DNA from: Yoonia sp035117555
Lineage (GTDB): Bacteria > Pseudomonadota > Alphaproteobacteria > Rhodobacterales > Rhodobacteraceae
DNA length: 64,000 nucleotides
Assembly: GCF_035117555.1 (NCBI RefSeq)
Contig: NZ_JAYKPK010000002.1
Span: forward strand, 124,001 to 188,000
Direction: 5' to 3'
The notes under the pieces are model-generated. The model did not search any database, was not told where the DNA came from, and saw only the letters and a list, made by a program, of their open reading frames with translations. Below are positions 25,987 to 34,759 of the stretch, piece after piece. A program made the translations under genes and the position numbers. Numbering within the stretch: position 1 is the stretch's first letter; each line of letters starts with the position of its first letter.

Positions 25987-26015
25987 GGCAATATCGCAAT
26001 ATTGCCAATTGGCAA
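25987..26015. repeat. Overlapping palindromes
   Basis: GGCAATAT (25987-25994) pairs with ATATTGCC (25999-26006) across CGCA. TTGCCAATTGGCAA (26002-26015) is a perfect palindrome using part of the same bases. The two structures exclude each other, so this could be a binding site or a switchable hairpin, located downstream of dxs. Confidence 0.4.
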
Positions 26016-26207
26016 CTTTTGCCTTTCCCATCCCCCCGACAGCTGTGGCACGGTCCGCCAGCGGTATCGTCGAGAATGGGTGTATCGCGCGAAGTAAGGC
26101 TGTTTTGTCAGAGAATAGCACATATCCGCCGAAAGGCTGACGCCGGTTGAAAGCGATACAGTCCAGCAATACCTGCGTTCCACGACCGGGCGATCCGGCC
26201 ATCAGGT

Positions 26208-28121
26208 TCAGGCGCGTTTGCCGAGTTGCGCAACACCCATCACGTCCAGCACCTTCGCCTCGATCTGGGCGGCGTTCATCCCGGCCACGTCATACATCGC
26301 CTTGGGGCTGGCCTGATCGATAAAGGTGTCAGGAAGCACCATTGAGCGGAATCTCAGACCGTGGTCGAAAACCCCCTCCTCCGCCAGCAATTGCGCGACA
26401 TGAGAGCCAAAGCCGCCCACCGCCCCTTCCTCGACCGTGATCAGGGCGTCATGGTCAGCAGCCAGTTGCAGGATCAGATCGCGGTCCAAAGGTTTGGCAA
26501 ACCGCGCATCGGCGACGGTGGGTTTAATGCCTTTGGCGGCCAATGCCTCGCAGGCTTTCGTCACCTCGGACAGCCGCGTGCCAAAAGACAGGATCGCGAC
26601 CTGCGCGCCCTTTTGGATCATGCGGCCTTTGCCGATCTCCAGGGGTGTCGCATTCTCGGGGATCTCCACGCCGACACCTTCGCCGCGGGGAAACCGAAAC
26701 GCGATAGGACCCGCGTCATGCGCGGCGGCGGTGGCGACCATGCGGACCAGTTCGGCCTCATCCGCCGCTGCCATCACCACGAAACCGGGCAGATTGGCGA
26801 GGAAAGCGACGTCGAACGACCCGGCATGGGTTGCGCCATCGGCGCCCACCAGCCCCGCGCGGTCAATCGCGAAACGCACGGGCAGCCGCTGGATCGCCAC
26901 ATCATGGACGACCTGATCGTAACCGCGTTGCAGAAAGGTCGAATAGATCGCACAGAACGGGCGCATGCCACCCGCAGCCAGACCCGCGCTGAAGGTCACG
27001 GCATGCTGTTCGGCAATGCCCACGTCGAAACAGCGGCTGGCGTAGCGGTCCATGAATTTCGACAGGCCAGTCCCATCGGGCATTGCGGCAGTCACGGCAC
27101 AGATGCGCGGATCGCTGGCGGCATGTTTCAGCAGGCTTTCGGCAAAGACCGAGGTGTAGCTTGGCGCATTGCTGGCCGCTTTCGCCTGTTTACCGGTGAC
27201 CATGTCGAATTTGGCGGTGGCATGGCCCTTGTCGCTGGCGCGTTCGGCGGGGGCGTAGCCTTTGCCCTTTTTCGTGATCGCATGGATCAGGATCGGCCCA
27301 TCAGCGCGGGCCTTGACGGTGCGCAGGACCGACAGCAACTGATCCATATCATGCCCGTCAATCGGGCCGATATAAGAAAAGCCCAGCTGTTCAAACAGGG
27401 TGCCGCCGACCGTCATATGTTTGAGCACATCCTTGGCGCGTTTCGCCCCTTCCCGGAACGGGCCGGGCAGCAGCGACACGGCACCCTTGGCGGCGGCTTT
27501 GAATTCCTGAAACGGCGCACCGGCGTAAAGCTGCGACAGATAGGCGGACATCGCGCCCACGGGGGGCGCAATCGACATTTCATTGTCGTTCAGGATCACG
27601 ATGACACGCTTACCCAGATGGCCCGCGTTGTTCATCGCCTCATAGGCCATACCGGCCGAAATCGCGCCATCGCCAATCACCGCAATCGCATCGCCGCCAT
27701 CACCGCCCAGATCACGCGCGACGGCGAAACCGAGCGCGGCAGAAATCGAGGTACTGGAATGCGCCGCCCCGAACGGGTCATAAGGGCTTTCGGATCGTTT
27801 GGTGAAACCGCTCAAGCCCCCTTCCATCCGCAGCGTGCGAATGCGGTCGCGTCGGCCTGTCAGGATTTTGTGCGGATAAGATTGATGCGACACATCCCAG
27901 ATGATCTTGTCCTTGGGCGCATCAAAGACCGCATGCAAAGCCACGGTCATTTCCACCACGCCCAGCCCCGCGCCCAGATGGCCACCGGTTTCCGACACCG
28001 CAGAAATCGTCTCGGCCCGCAATTCATCGGCCAGAATGCGCAAATCCGCATCCGACAAGGCTTTCATATCGGCGGGACTCTGGACCTTATCCAAAAGCGG
28101 GGTGCGGGGGCGGTTGGGCAT
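26208..28121 (-). CDS. dxs: 1-deoxy-D-xylulose-5-phosphate synthase
   Basis: A 637-residue thiamine-diphosphate enzyme that joins pyruvate and glyceraldehyde 3-phosphate, the first step of the MEP isoprenoid pathway. The N-terminal domain has DVSHQSYPHKILTGR and the ThDP/Mg motif GDGAISAGMAYEAMNN. The transketolase-like middle has FDVGIAEQHAVTFSAGLA with the catalytic Glu. The C-terminal domain is complete, so the length is normal. It lies 13 nt after ispA, so the two isoprenoid genes are co-transcribed with xseB and the HDAC-like gene upstream. About 190 nt of non-coding DNA follow before any palindrome. Confidence 0.97.
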   Translation of the reverse strand: MPNRPRTPLLDKVQSPADMKALSDADLRILADELRAETISAVSETGGHLGAGLGVVEMTVALHAVFDAPKDKIIWDVSHQSYPHKILTGRRDRIRTLRMEGGLSGFTKRSESPYDPFGAAHSSTSISAALGFAVARDLGGDGGDAIAVIGDGAISAGMAYEAMNNAGHLGKRVIVILNDNEMSIAPPVGAMSAYLSQLYAGAPFQEFKAAAKGAVSLLPGPFREGAKRAKDVLKHMTVGGTLFEQLGFSYIGPIDGHDMDQLLSVLRTVKARADGPILIHAITKKGKGYAPAERASDKGHATAKFDMVTGKQAKAASNAPSYTSVFAESLLKHAASDPRICAVTAAMPDGTGLSKFMDRYASRCFDVGIAEQHAVTFSAGLAAGGMRPFCAIYSTFLQRGYDQVVHDVAIQRLPVRFAIDRAGLVGADGATHAGSFDVAFLANLPGFVVMAAADEAELVRMVATAAAHDAGPIAFRFPRGEGVGVEIPENATPLEIGKGRMIQKGAQVAILSFGTRLSEVTKACEALAAKGIKPTVADARFAKPLDRDLILQLAADHDALITVEEGAVGGFGSHVAQLLAEEGVFDHGLRFRSMVLPDTFIDQASPKAMYDVAGMNAAQIEAKVLDVMGVAQLGKRA

Positions 28122-28134
28122 AGGCGCGGCTTTC

Positions 28135-29007
28135 TTAATGGCTGCGCGCGGTCACAAATCGCGCGGCTGCTTTCAATGTCTCGGCGTCGGGTCCATAGCC
28201 AGATAGCGCATCACAGGCCTGCATGACCAGATCATCCGCGCGGCGTTTCGCCCCATCAAGGCCCAGAAGCGACACGAATGTGGCCTTTCCGGCGGCGTGA
28301 TCCTTGCCCACGGCCTTGCCGACGACGCTGGCATCGCCGGTCACGTCGAGCACATCATCGGCAATCTGGAAAGCGAGGCCGAGGCAATCGCCATAGGTCT
28401 GCAACGGGGCGGTATCCGCACCCGTGATGCGCGGCCCAACCAAGGCGGCCCAGGATATCAGCGCCCCGGTCTTGCCCGCTTGCAGGGCAATGATTTGGTC
28501 GAGCGTCAGCGGCACATCGGCGGTTTCAGCCGCGATATCCGCCGCCTGCCCGCCGACCATGCCGCGCACACCGGCGGCTTGGGCCAGCGTGACCATCAGG
28601 GTAACCTTGGCAGGGTCGGCACAGTCCAGCCCCCCCAGCAACTCAAAGGCCAGCGCTTGCAAGGCATCCCCCGCCAAAACGGCAGTCGCCTCATCCCAGC
28701 GTTTATGCACGGTGGGCTGGCCGCGGCGCAGATCGTCGTCATCCATGCAAGGCAGATCGTCATGGATCAGGGAATAGGCGTGGATACATTCGATTGCGGC
28801 GGCGGCCTGCACTGCGCTGACACCATGCATCCGCGCGGTTTCCAGCGCGAGAAAGGCGCGCAGCGCCTTGCCGCCGACAACCGCATAGCGCATCGCATCC
28901 GGCACCGCGCCGGTTTGCCCGGCCAGCGCGAGGCCGATCTGCTGTTCGGTCACTTCAGCCGCCTGCGCCAAAGCATCAGGCAGGGACAGTCGCGCCAGAT
29001 CAGGCAT
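28135..29007 (-). CDS. ispA: Farnesyl/geranyl diphosphate synthase
   Basis: A 290-residue short-chain trans-prenyl diphosphate synthase that builds C15 from IPP and DMAPP. The first aspartate-rich motif is in IHDDLPCMDDDDLRRG and the second in QIADDVLDVTGD. KAVGKD near the C-terminus is also usual. Residues before the first Asp motif (AYSLIHDD) fit a farnesyl-type product, but chain length is not certain. It overlaps xseB by 8 nt and precedes dxs by 13 nt. Confidence 0.95.
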   Translation of the reverse strand: MPDLARLSLPDALAQAAEVTEQQIGLALAGQTGAVPDAMRYAVVGGKALRAFLALETARMHGVSAVQAAAAIECIHAYSLIHDDLPCMDDDDLRRGQPTVHKRWDEATAVLAGDALQALAFELLGGLDCADPAKVTLMVTLAQAAGVRGMVGGQAADIAAETADVPLTLDQIIALQAGKTGALISWAALVGPRITGADTAPLQTYGDCLGLAFQIADDVLDVTGDASVVGKAVGKDHAAGKATFVSLLGLDGAKRRADDLVMQACDALSGYGPDAETLKAAARFVTARSH

Positions 29008-29233
29008 CCAGCGGCGCGGTCCCGGTCGGCTGGCCGTTTTCGCCCAAAGTAATCCGGGCGACCTTTTCCTCGGCCTCTTTCAGCTTGGCCTCGCAACGGG
29101 CTTTCAACGCCGCCCCCCGCTCATAAAGCGCGATCGACTGGTCCAGCGCGACATCGCCGCGTTCGAGCTGGCCGACAACGACCTCCAGCTCTTTGATCGC
29201 ATCTTCGAAACTCATCTGGTCAACGTCGCTCAT
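29000..29233 (-). CDS. xseB: Exodeoxyribonuclease VII small subunit
   Basis: A 77-residue helical protein. FEDAIKELEVVVGQLERGDV and LDQSIALYERGAALKARCE are the XseB family core, predicted to form a coiled coil. Several copies bind each XseA large subunit to degrade single-stranded DNA in the cytoplasm; xseA is not in this window. It overlaps ispA by 8 nt and the upstream HDAC-like gene by ATGA (29230-29233). The xseB-ispA-dxs order is conserved in many proteobacteria. Confidence 0.95.
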   Translation of the reverse strand: MSDVDQMSFEDAIKELEVVVGQLERGDVALDQSIALYERGAALKARCEAKLKEAEEKVARITLGENGQPTGTAPLDA

Positions 29234-30153
29234 CGGCCTCTTTCCTCCAGAACTTTAACATGGGCCGCCGCAGAGGCGCCCAGCGCGGCCAAGTCATACC
29301 CGCCTTCCAGCGCCGATACCACCCGGCCCTGACAATGGGTATCCGCCAGATCGCAGAGGCGCTGCGTGACCCAGGCGAAATCATCCGCTGTCAGGTTCAT
29401 CCCGCCCAAAGGATCATCACGATGGGCATCGAACCCGGCAGAGAGGATCAGCAATTGCGGTGCAAATTCATCAACACGCGGCAGAACGACGCGTTCCATG
29501 ACATCGCGAAACACTTTTGAGCCTGTGCCTTCCGGCAACGGCACGTTCAGCACATTGCCAACGCCGGTTTCATGCGCGGCCCCGGTGCCGGGATAGAAGG
29601 GCGATTGATGGGTGGAACAGAACAGGATGCGGGGGTCATCCTCGACCAGATCCTGTGTGCCATTGCCGTGGTGGACGTCGAAATCGACGATGGCGACACG
29701 TTTCAGCCCGTGATGATCCAGCGCATGTTTGGCCGCGATGGCGACATTGCCGAAGAAACAAAAGCCCATCGCGGTCTCGCGCTCGGCATGATGGCCGGGC
29801 GGGCGGATCGCAGCGAAGGCATTCGTCGCCTCACCCGCCAGCACCATATCGACCGCGCGCACCATAGCACCCGCGCCGCGATAGGCGGCCTGCAACGTGC
29901 CGATGGACATATGCGTATCCGCATCCAGCGAACGCCAGCCCCTCTCCGGTGCTGCCCTGTGCAAAGCATCGATATGCGCCTGCGAATGCGCGCGCAGCAG
30001 ATTATCCTCTGCCGCCAAGGGTGCTCTGACGCGCAACAGATCCATGCCGTCCAGCGCATGCAGCACCGCATCCAGCCGCGCCACCTGTTCGGGATGGCCG
30101 GGCGGGTTCACATGACCAAAGCAATCGTCATGCGAAATCAATGCTGTCGTCAT
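29230..30153 (-). CDS. Histone deacetylase-like amidohydrolase
   Basis: A 307-residue zinc amidohydrolase of the HDAC/acetoin-utilisation (AcuC/AphA) family. The active site shows RPPGHHAERETAMGFCFFGN, with the paired histidines, and VDFDVHHGNGTQ, whose Asp and His bind zinc. Bacterial members remove acetyl groups from small polyamines or proteins. It is the first gene of the operon leading to xseB, ispA and dxs. A copy of a short extragenic repeat (30174-30194) lies between its start and petR. Confidence 0.93.
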   Translation of the reverse strand: MTTALISHDDCFGHVNPPGHPEQVARLDAVLHALDGMDLLRVRAPLAAEDNLLRAHSQAHIDALHRAAPERGWRSLDADTHMSIGTLQAAYRGAGAMVRAVDMVLAGEATNAFAAIRPPGHHAERETAMGFCFFGNVAIAAKHALDHHGLKRVAIVDFDVHHGNGTQDLVEDDPRILFCSTHQSPFYPGTGAAHETGVGNVLNVPLPEGTGSKVFRDVMERVVLPRVDEFAPQLLILSAGFDAHRDDPLGGMNLTADDFAWVTQRLCDLADTHCQGRVVSALEGGYDLAALGASAAAHVKVLEERGR

Positions 30154-30173
30154 GCGCGCCCCTTCTTATTTCC

Positions 30174-30194
30174 CAAAATACTCCCGCCGGAGGC
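30174..30194. repeat. Short extragenic repeat, copy 1
   Basis: 21 bp containing AAAATACTCCCGCCGGAGGC, identical to 63146-63166. CTCC and GGAG can form a small hairpin. It lies between petR and the HDAC-like gene. Confidence 0.75.
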
Positions 30195-30204
30195 TGAAAA
30201 GTTC

Positions 30205-30906
30205 CTATTCCGGCGCCAGCATATAGCCCGACCCGCGAATGGTTTGCAGATAACGCGGCTGTTTCGGATCCGTCTCGATCTTGCGCCGCAACCTTGTGAT
30301 CTGGACATCGACGGCACGTTCCTGCGTCTGCCCACCCGAGCGGCTGAGTTCCTCGACCAGCAGGCTGCGCGTCACCGCCTCACCCGGACGGCCGGAGAAG
30401 ATGCGCATCAGCTGGCTTTCGGTCGCAGTCAGGCGGACCAACTCATCGCCATGCCACATCTCGCCGCGTTCGATGTCATAGCGGATTGGCCCCATATGCA
30501 ACACCTTGGGCAGAACCACGACAGGTTCGGCGGCAGGCACACGGCGCAGGATCGCGTTGATCCGCAAGAGTAATTCCTTCGGCTCGAAGGGCTTGACCAG
30601 ATAATCATCCGCCCCGGCCTCCAACCCACTGATCCGGTCCACAGTCTCGCCCTTGGCGGTCAAGAGCAGGATCGGCGTGGTCAGGGTGCGGCGCAGATCA
30701 CGGCAAAGCGCCACGCCGTCTTCGCCCGCCATCATCACATCCAGCACGATCATGTCGAATTCCAGCCCCGCCAGCACACGGCGCGCATGGGCGGCATCGC
30801 GGGCGGTGGTCACCAGAAAGCCCGCGCGCATCAGGAATTTCTGCAACAGGCTGCGGATGCGCGCATCATCATCAACAATCAACAGGTGGGCAGCATCAGC
30901 ATTCAT
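30205..30906 (-). CDS. petR: OmpR-family response regulator, PetR-like
   Basis: A 233-residue two-domain response regulator. The receiver (about 6-118) has the acidic pair DDD near 12-14, the phospho-acceptor D55 in IVLDVMM, and a Lys in VKPFEPKE. The winged-helix DNA-binding domain follows, ending VQITRLRRKIETDPKQPRYL. It overlaps the MarR-type gene by ATGA. The petP-petR pair is known from Rhodobacter capsulatus, where it precedes petABC; here petABC is not adjacent. No histidine kinase gene is nearby. The symbol rests on this neighbour relation and family fit. Confidence 0.85.
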   Translation of the reverse strand: MNADAAHLLIVDDDARIRSLLQKFLMRAGFLVTTARDAAHARRVLAGLEFDMIVLDVMMAGEDGVALCRDLRRTLTTPILLLTAKGETVDRISGLEAGADDYLVKPFEPKELLLRINAILRRVPAAEPVVVLPKVLHMGPIRYDIERGEMWHGDELVRLTATESQLMRIFSGRPGEAVTRSLLVEELSRSGGQTQERAVDVQITRLRRKIETDPKQPRYLQTIRGSGYMLAPE

Positions 30907-31409
30907 TCGATCTTGTCCTTCATCGCCTCGTAATGGCGGCGGGTCTCATCATCCATCATCGCCTCTAACACTTGCCGGAACCCGACCACAGCGGCAGGGC
31001 CAGCGGCGCGGTAGGCGGCGCGCATCCGGTCGCGCTGCGCATCTGATAATTCACGTTCCAATGCGGCACCAGCCGGTGTCAGGTGCAAATGCCGTTCGCG
31101 TTTATCCTTGCGGCCGACGCTGCTGATGACCAGACCGTCCTCGATCAGGCTGCGCAACACACGATTGAGCGATTGTTTTGTCACACCCAGCACCGACAGC
31201 AGATTATTCACCGTGGTGCCGGGGCTGCGGTGGATGAAATGGATCGCGCGGTGATGCGCGCGGCCATAGGATTTCTGCAACAGAATGCGGTCCGGGTCCG
31301 CGGTGAAACCGCGATAGGCGAAAAACATCGCCTCGATCCCTTTGCGCAGCTGTTCATCGGTCAGAAACAGCAGGTTCTGCCCCATCTGGGGACGCGCGCT
31401 ATCGGACAT
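30903..31409 (-). CDS. petP: MarR-family regulator, PetP-like
   Basis: A 168-residue winged-helix regulator. LTDEQLRKGIEAMFFAYRGF opens it, and the DNA-binding part has TTVNNLLSVLGVTKQSLNRV followed by the wing GRKDKRERHLHLTPAG. ATG 31409 has GGAGG upstream and gives the family N-terminus; an in-frame ATG at 31625 would run through the promoter of the divergent aminotransferase gene. It is the first gene of the petP-petR pair. The 142-nt region shared with the aminotransferase gene should hold both promoters. Confidence 0.88.
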   Translation of the reverse strand: MSDSARPQMGQNLLFLTDEQLRKGIEAMFFAYRGFTADPDRILLQKSYGRAHHRAIHFIHRSPGTTVNNLLSVLGVTKQSLNRVLRSLIEDGLVISSVGRKDKRERHLHLTPAGAALERELSDAQRDRMRAAYRAAGPAAVVGFRQVLEAMMDDETRRHYEAMKDKIE

Positions 31410-31551
31410 CGGGGCCTCCTTTGTTCGGGTGGACAATACGTCAGCTTTATTGACATTCCAAGAATCGACTGTTAGCGATTTGACGAAATTGCGCAACTTT
31501 ATATCCGAAACGGGTCTGGTTGTGACATATATGCAAAGTGTGGAGGATATG

Positions 31552-32421
31552 ATGGCCGGTGCATATGACGACAGAGACGGTAAAATCTGGCTCGATGGCC
31601 AGTTGGTGGACTGGCGCGATGCCAAGGTCCATATCCTGACCCATGCGATGCATTATGCGTCATCCGTGTTCGAGGGTGAGCGGTGCTATGGCGGTAAGAT
31701 CTTCAAATCGCGCGAACATTCCGAACGGCTGATCAAATCGGGGCAATTGATCGATTTCCAGATCCCGTTTTCCGTGGATGAGATTGAGGCCGCCAAACAA
31801 GCCGCTTTGGATGCCAATGGGTTGAAAGACGCTTACGTGCGCCCCATCGCATGGCGCGGTTCGGGCGAGGATATGGGTGTGGCTGCGTCGCGCAACCCTG
31901 TCCATCTGGCTGTCGCGGTCTGGGAATGGGGCAATTATTACGGCGATGCGAAGACCCGTGGCGCGAAGCTCGATATCGCGAAATGGAAACGCCCCAGCCC
32001 GGAAACTGCGCCGAGCCAAGCCAAGGCAGCAGGCCTTTATATGATCGCCACCATGTCCAAACATGCAGCCGAGGCGAAGGGCTGTTCGGATGCGATGATG
32101 TTCGATTATCGCGGCTATGTGGCCGAGGCGACGGGGGCAAATATCTTCTTCGTCAAGGATGGTGAGGTGCATACGCCTGCGGCCGATGCTTTCCTCAACG
32201 GCATCACCCGCCAGACCGTGATCGGCATGCTGCGCGACAAGGGGATCACTGTGCATGAACGCGTGATCATGCCGGAAGAGCTGGAAGGGTTCCAGCAATG
32301 CTGGCTGACCGGCACGGCGGCGGAAGTCACGCCAGTCGGCCAGATTGGAGATTACAATTTCGAGGTCGGCGCGCTGACCCGCGATATCGCGGCGGATTAT
32401 GAAAAGCTGGTCCGCGCCTGA
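31552..32421 (+). CDS. ilvE: Branched-chain amino acid aminotransferase
   Basis: A 289-residue class IV PLP aminotransferase that interconverts Leu, Ile and Val with their 2-keto acids using glutamate. IWLDGQLVDWRDAKVHILTH and MHYASSVFEGER open the fold. The PLP lysine is in KAAGLYMIATMSKHAAEAKG, and EATGANIFFVKDG is the family signature. ATG 31552 has GGAGG 5 nt upstream (31549 is next best). The gene is divergent from petP and closed by a terminator at 32428-32449. D-amino acid or aminodeoxychorismate activity is less likely given the sequence. Confidence 0.9.
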   Translation: MAGAYDDRDGKIWLDGQLVDWRDAKVHILTHAMHYASSVFEGERCYGGKIFKSREHSERLIKSGQLIDFQIPFSVDEIEAAKQAALDANGLKDAYVRPIAWRGSGEDMGVAASRNPVHLAVAVWEWGNYYGDAKTRGAKLDIAKWKRPSPETAPSQAKAAGLYMIATMSKHAAEAKGCSDAMMFDYRGYVAEATGANIFFVKDGEVHTPAADAFLNGITRQTVIGMLRDKGITVHERVIMPEELEGFQQCWLTGTAAEVTPVGQIGDYNFEVGALTRDIAADYEKLVRA

Positions 32422-32427
32422 ATGATC

Positions 32428-32449
32428 AGGGCGCCGCTGGCGCCCTTTT
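32428..32449 (+). terminator. Intrinsic terminator after ilvE
   Basis: AGGGCGCC (32428-32435), a 3-nt loop and GGCGCCCT (32439-32446) with TTTT. It lies 6 nt after the ilvE stop. Confidence 0.9.
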
Positions 32450-32463
32450 CCGACGCGGCAGGA

Positions 32464-32646
32464 TCAGCGCGTTTCGCCCCGAGCGATGCGCAGGAATTCT
32501 GCGGCGCGCTTGCTCTCAGCCTCTGTCCGGGCGCGTTTCTGCAGATCAAGGCTGGCCGGGCGCGGCAAAGCATCCTTTTTCATGGCGATGAACCGCGAAA
32601 TGCCAGCCTCTGACCCGGTTTTGGCGTGATCAAGTGGATGTTTCAT
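32464..32646 (-). CDS. Small hypothetical protein
   Basis: A 60-residue charged protein, starting MKHPLDHAKTGSEAGISRFI and rich in Arg, Lys and Glu in its second half (KRARTEAESKRAAEFLRIAR), which is likely helical. There is no signal peptide or membrane helix. AGGAGG lies 5 nt before the ATG at 32646; another ATG at 32649 is too close. I do not recognise its family. The clean ribosome site and compact frame support a real gene, standing alone between ilvE and the EamA gene. Confidence 0.6.
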   Translation of the reverse strand: MKHPLDHAKTGSEAGISRFIAMKKDALPRPASLDLQKRARTEAESKRAAEFLRIARGETR

Positions 32647-32699
32647 CATGTCCTCCTCGTAGTGACGGACCAACACCATAGCACGATTCGCGTTAAAAA

Positions 32700-33620
32700 T
32701 CAGTTACCGGTATTGCCGGTCGCCTTGCGCTGCTGGGCGCGTTGCAGGCCCAGCTTGCGTTCACGCCAGATGATCAGCACACCAGCGGCGATGACGATCC
32801 CCGCGCCAAGCAACATCGTGCCAGTCGGCACCTCATCAAAGATGAAATAGCCGATGGCCAGCGCAAGGATCATTGAGGTGTAATCAAAGGGCGCAACCAA
32901 GGACGCATCGGCAAAGCGATAGCTGGAGGTCAGGAATATCTGCCCGATCCCGCCCAACAGCCCGGCCATGACCAGCATCGCCGCGACACCCCAGCCGGGC
33001 GTCACCCAACCCCAGGGAATCGTCAGCAAGGACAGCACAGATGATGTGATCGTGAACCACAAAACGATGGCAGCAATGGTTTCGGTCGCGACCAGTTTGC
33101 GCACGAAAATCTGTGCCAGCGCCGTCATCACCGCCCCCATCAGCACGATCACGGCGCCCAAAGTCTCTGTCGTGTTCAGCCCTGCCCCGACCGACAGGCG
33201 CGGCGACAGCACGACCAGCACGCCGACCATCCCCATCGCGACCGCCGACAGCCGGAACGCGCGGACATCTTCGTTCAGGAACATCGCGGCGAAGATCACC
33301 ACCAGCAAAGGGGCGGCATAGCCAATCGCCGTCACCTCTGGCAGGGGCAGCAGGCCCAGCCCGGCAAAACCCAGCCCCATCGCAGAGGTCCCGACCAGAC
33401 CGCGCCAGAAATGACCCATCGGATTGGTGGTTTTCCAGCCATGACGCAATTCGCCGCGCATGGCGAGCCAGCCGAAAATGATCGGCAGGGCAAAGAACGA
33501 CCGGAAGAAAACCGCCTGACCGGGTGGTACAGTATCAGATGCCGCTTTGATCAGCCCGGCCATCGCCATAAACAGGCAGACGGAAATAACCTTGAATACG
33601 ATACCTCTGAGCGGTTGCAT
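32700..33620 (-). CDS. EamA/DMT family transporter
   Basis: A 306-residue inner-membrane protein with ten hydrophobic helices in two EamA repeats. The first repeat contains GQAVFFRSFFALPIIFGW and the second ends ASLVAPFDYTSMILALAIGYFIFDEVPT, the usual conserved part. Such proteins export or exchange amino acids, nucleosides or other metabolites; the substrate is unknown. ATG 33620 has GGAAGGG 7 nt upstream, better than the longer frame from 33749. It is divergent from the desaturase gene, 113 nt apart. Confidence 0.88.
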   Translation of the reverse strand: MQPLRGIVFKVISVCLFMAMAGLIKAASDTVPPGQAVFFRSFFALPIIFGWLAMRGELRHGWKTTNPMGHFWRGLVGTSAMGLGFAGLGLLPLPEVTAIGYAAPLLVVIFAAMFLNEDVRAFRLSAVAMGMVGVLVVLSPRLSVGAGLNTTETLGAVIVLMGAVMTALAQIFVRKLVATETIAAIVLWFTITSSVLSLLTIPWGWVTPGWGVAAMLVMAGLLGGIGQIFLTSSYRFADASLVAPFDYTSMILALAIGYFIFDEVPTGTMLLGAGIVIAAGVLIIWRERKLGLQRAQQRKATGNTGN

Positions 33621-33733
33621 GATCATTCCCTTCCTGTGCGACAATATGGCTAGCCAGAAAGACAGTGAACCCCTATTCGCGACAGGGGCGATGCCTTTAG
33701 GGTTGCGAGACCCGGAACAACAAAGAAGAGCGG

Positions 33734-34759
33734 ATGACAGATAACACAACGCCGAAGATCAATATGGCTCCGCGCGACTGGGTGCAGGTGCTTGCAAAAT
33801 ACCGTGAACCCAATAGCTGGCGCAGCAGTTTCGAACTCGCCGTCAGTCTGGTGCCGTTCATCCTGCTCTGGGTGCTGGCAGTCTGGGTGGCGCAATACAG
33901 CTATCTGGGGGCTTTCGCGATCTCGGCGCTGAATGGGCTGTTTTTGCTGCGGTTGTTCTGCATCCAGCATGATTGCGGGCATGGGTCGTTTCTGGGCAAT
34001 AGGCAGGTCAGCGACTGGATCGGGCGCGCTTTGGGCGTTGTCACCCTGACACCCTATGATGTCTGGCGGCGCACCCATGCGATCCATCACAGCCATGCCG
34101 GTGATCTCGATCAGCGCGGTATCGGCGATGTCATGACCCTGACGGTCGAGGAATATCACCAGCGCACGCCGTTTGGCCGATTCCTTTACCGCGCCTACCG
34201 GCATCCTTTGGTGATGTTCGGGATCGGGCCGACCTATCTGTTTTTCCTGCAAAACCGCATCCCGATGGGGCGGATGCAGCGCGAGCGGAAATATTGGGTC
34301 AGCGCGATGGGCACGAACCTTGCCATGGTCGCGATCTTGGCACTGATCGTCTATGTTGGCGGCTTTGCGGCTTTGTTTCTGGTGTTTCTGCCGACGACGC
34401 TGATCGCGGCCTCCATCGGGGTCTGGTTGTTCTACGTCCAGCACCAGTTTGAAACAACGCAATGGGACCATGCCGAAGACTGGCAGATCCATGATGCCGC
34501 GCTGCATGGCAGTTCGCATTACGACCTGCCGCCGATCCTGCGTTGGTTCACCGCCAATATCGGCATTCACCATGTGCATCACCTTTACGCGCGGATTCCG
34601 TTCTACCGGTTGCCAGAGGTGTTGCGCGACCATCAGGACCTTGTCAATTGCAGCCGGATGAATCTGCTGCAAAGCCTCAAATGCGCGAGCCTGAATCTGT
34701 GGTGCGAAAAAACCCGACGGCTGGTGTCCTTTGCCAATGCGCGGCGGACAGCAGCCTAG
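33734..34759 (+). CDS. Membrane fatty acid desaturase
   Basis: A 341-residue di-iron membrane enzyme. The three histidine boxes are complete: HDCGH at 79-83, HAIHH at 115-119 and HHVHH near 276-280. About four to six membrane helices lie between them. It introduces a double bond into an acyl chain or a similar lipid; the family also includes DesA-type and carotenoid-related enzymes. AAGAG precedes the start. Its 3' end overlaps the convergent queG gene by 4 nt. Confidence 0.88.
   Translation: MTDNTTPKINMAPRDWVQVLAKYREPNSWRSSFELAVSLVPFILLWVLAVWVAQYSYLGAFAISALNGLFLLRLFCIQHDCGHGSFLGNRQVSDWIGRALGVVTLTPYDVWRRTHAIHHSHAGDLDQRGIGDVMTLTVEEYHQRTPFGRFLYRAYRHPLVMFGIGPTYLFFLQNRIPMGRMQRERKYWVSAMGTNLAMVAILALIVYVGGFAALFLVFLPTTLIAASIGVWLFYVQHQFETTQWDHAEDWQIHDAALHGSSHYDLPPILRWFTANIGIHHVHHLYARIPFYRLPEVLRDHQDLVNCSRMNLLQSLKCASLNLWCEKTRRLVSFANARRTAA

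Larger units (their letters stand above)
25839..26207. other. 369-nt intergenic region with inverted repeats
   Basis: This gap between convergent units has no convincing gene. It is more AT-rich than its surroundings. It holds a large hairpin at 25868-25926 and a pair of overlapping palindromes at 25987-26015. An 84-codon minus-strand frame at 25948-26202 lacks a ribosome site and resembles nothing I recognise. It may hold terminators for both units or a small RNA. Confidence 0.5.

Noticed and set aside
25948..26202. 84-codon minus-strand open frame in the dxs downstream gap
   Set aside because: No ribosome site, no recognisable similarity, and it crosses the palindromes at 25987-26015. Probably chance.
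26361..28226. 621-codon plus-strand frame opposite dxs
   Set aside because: Antisense shadow of dxs; composition and absence of family marks argue against a gene.
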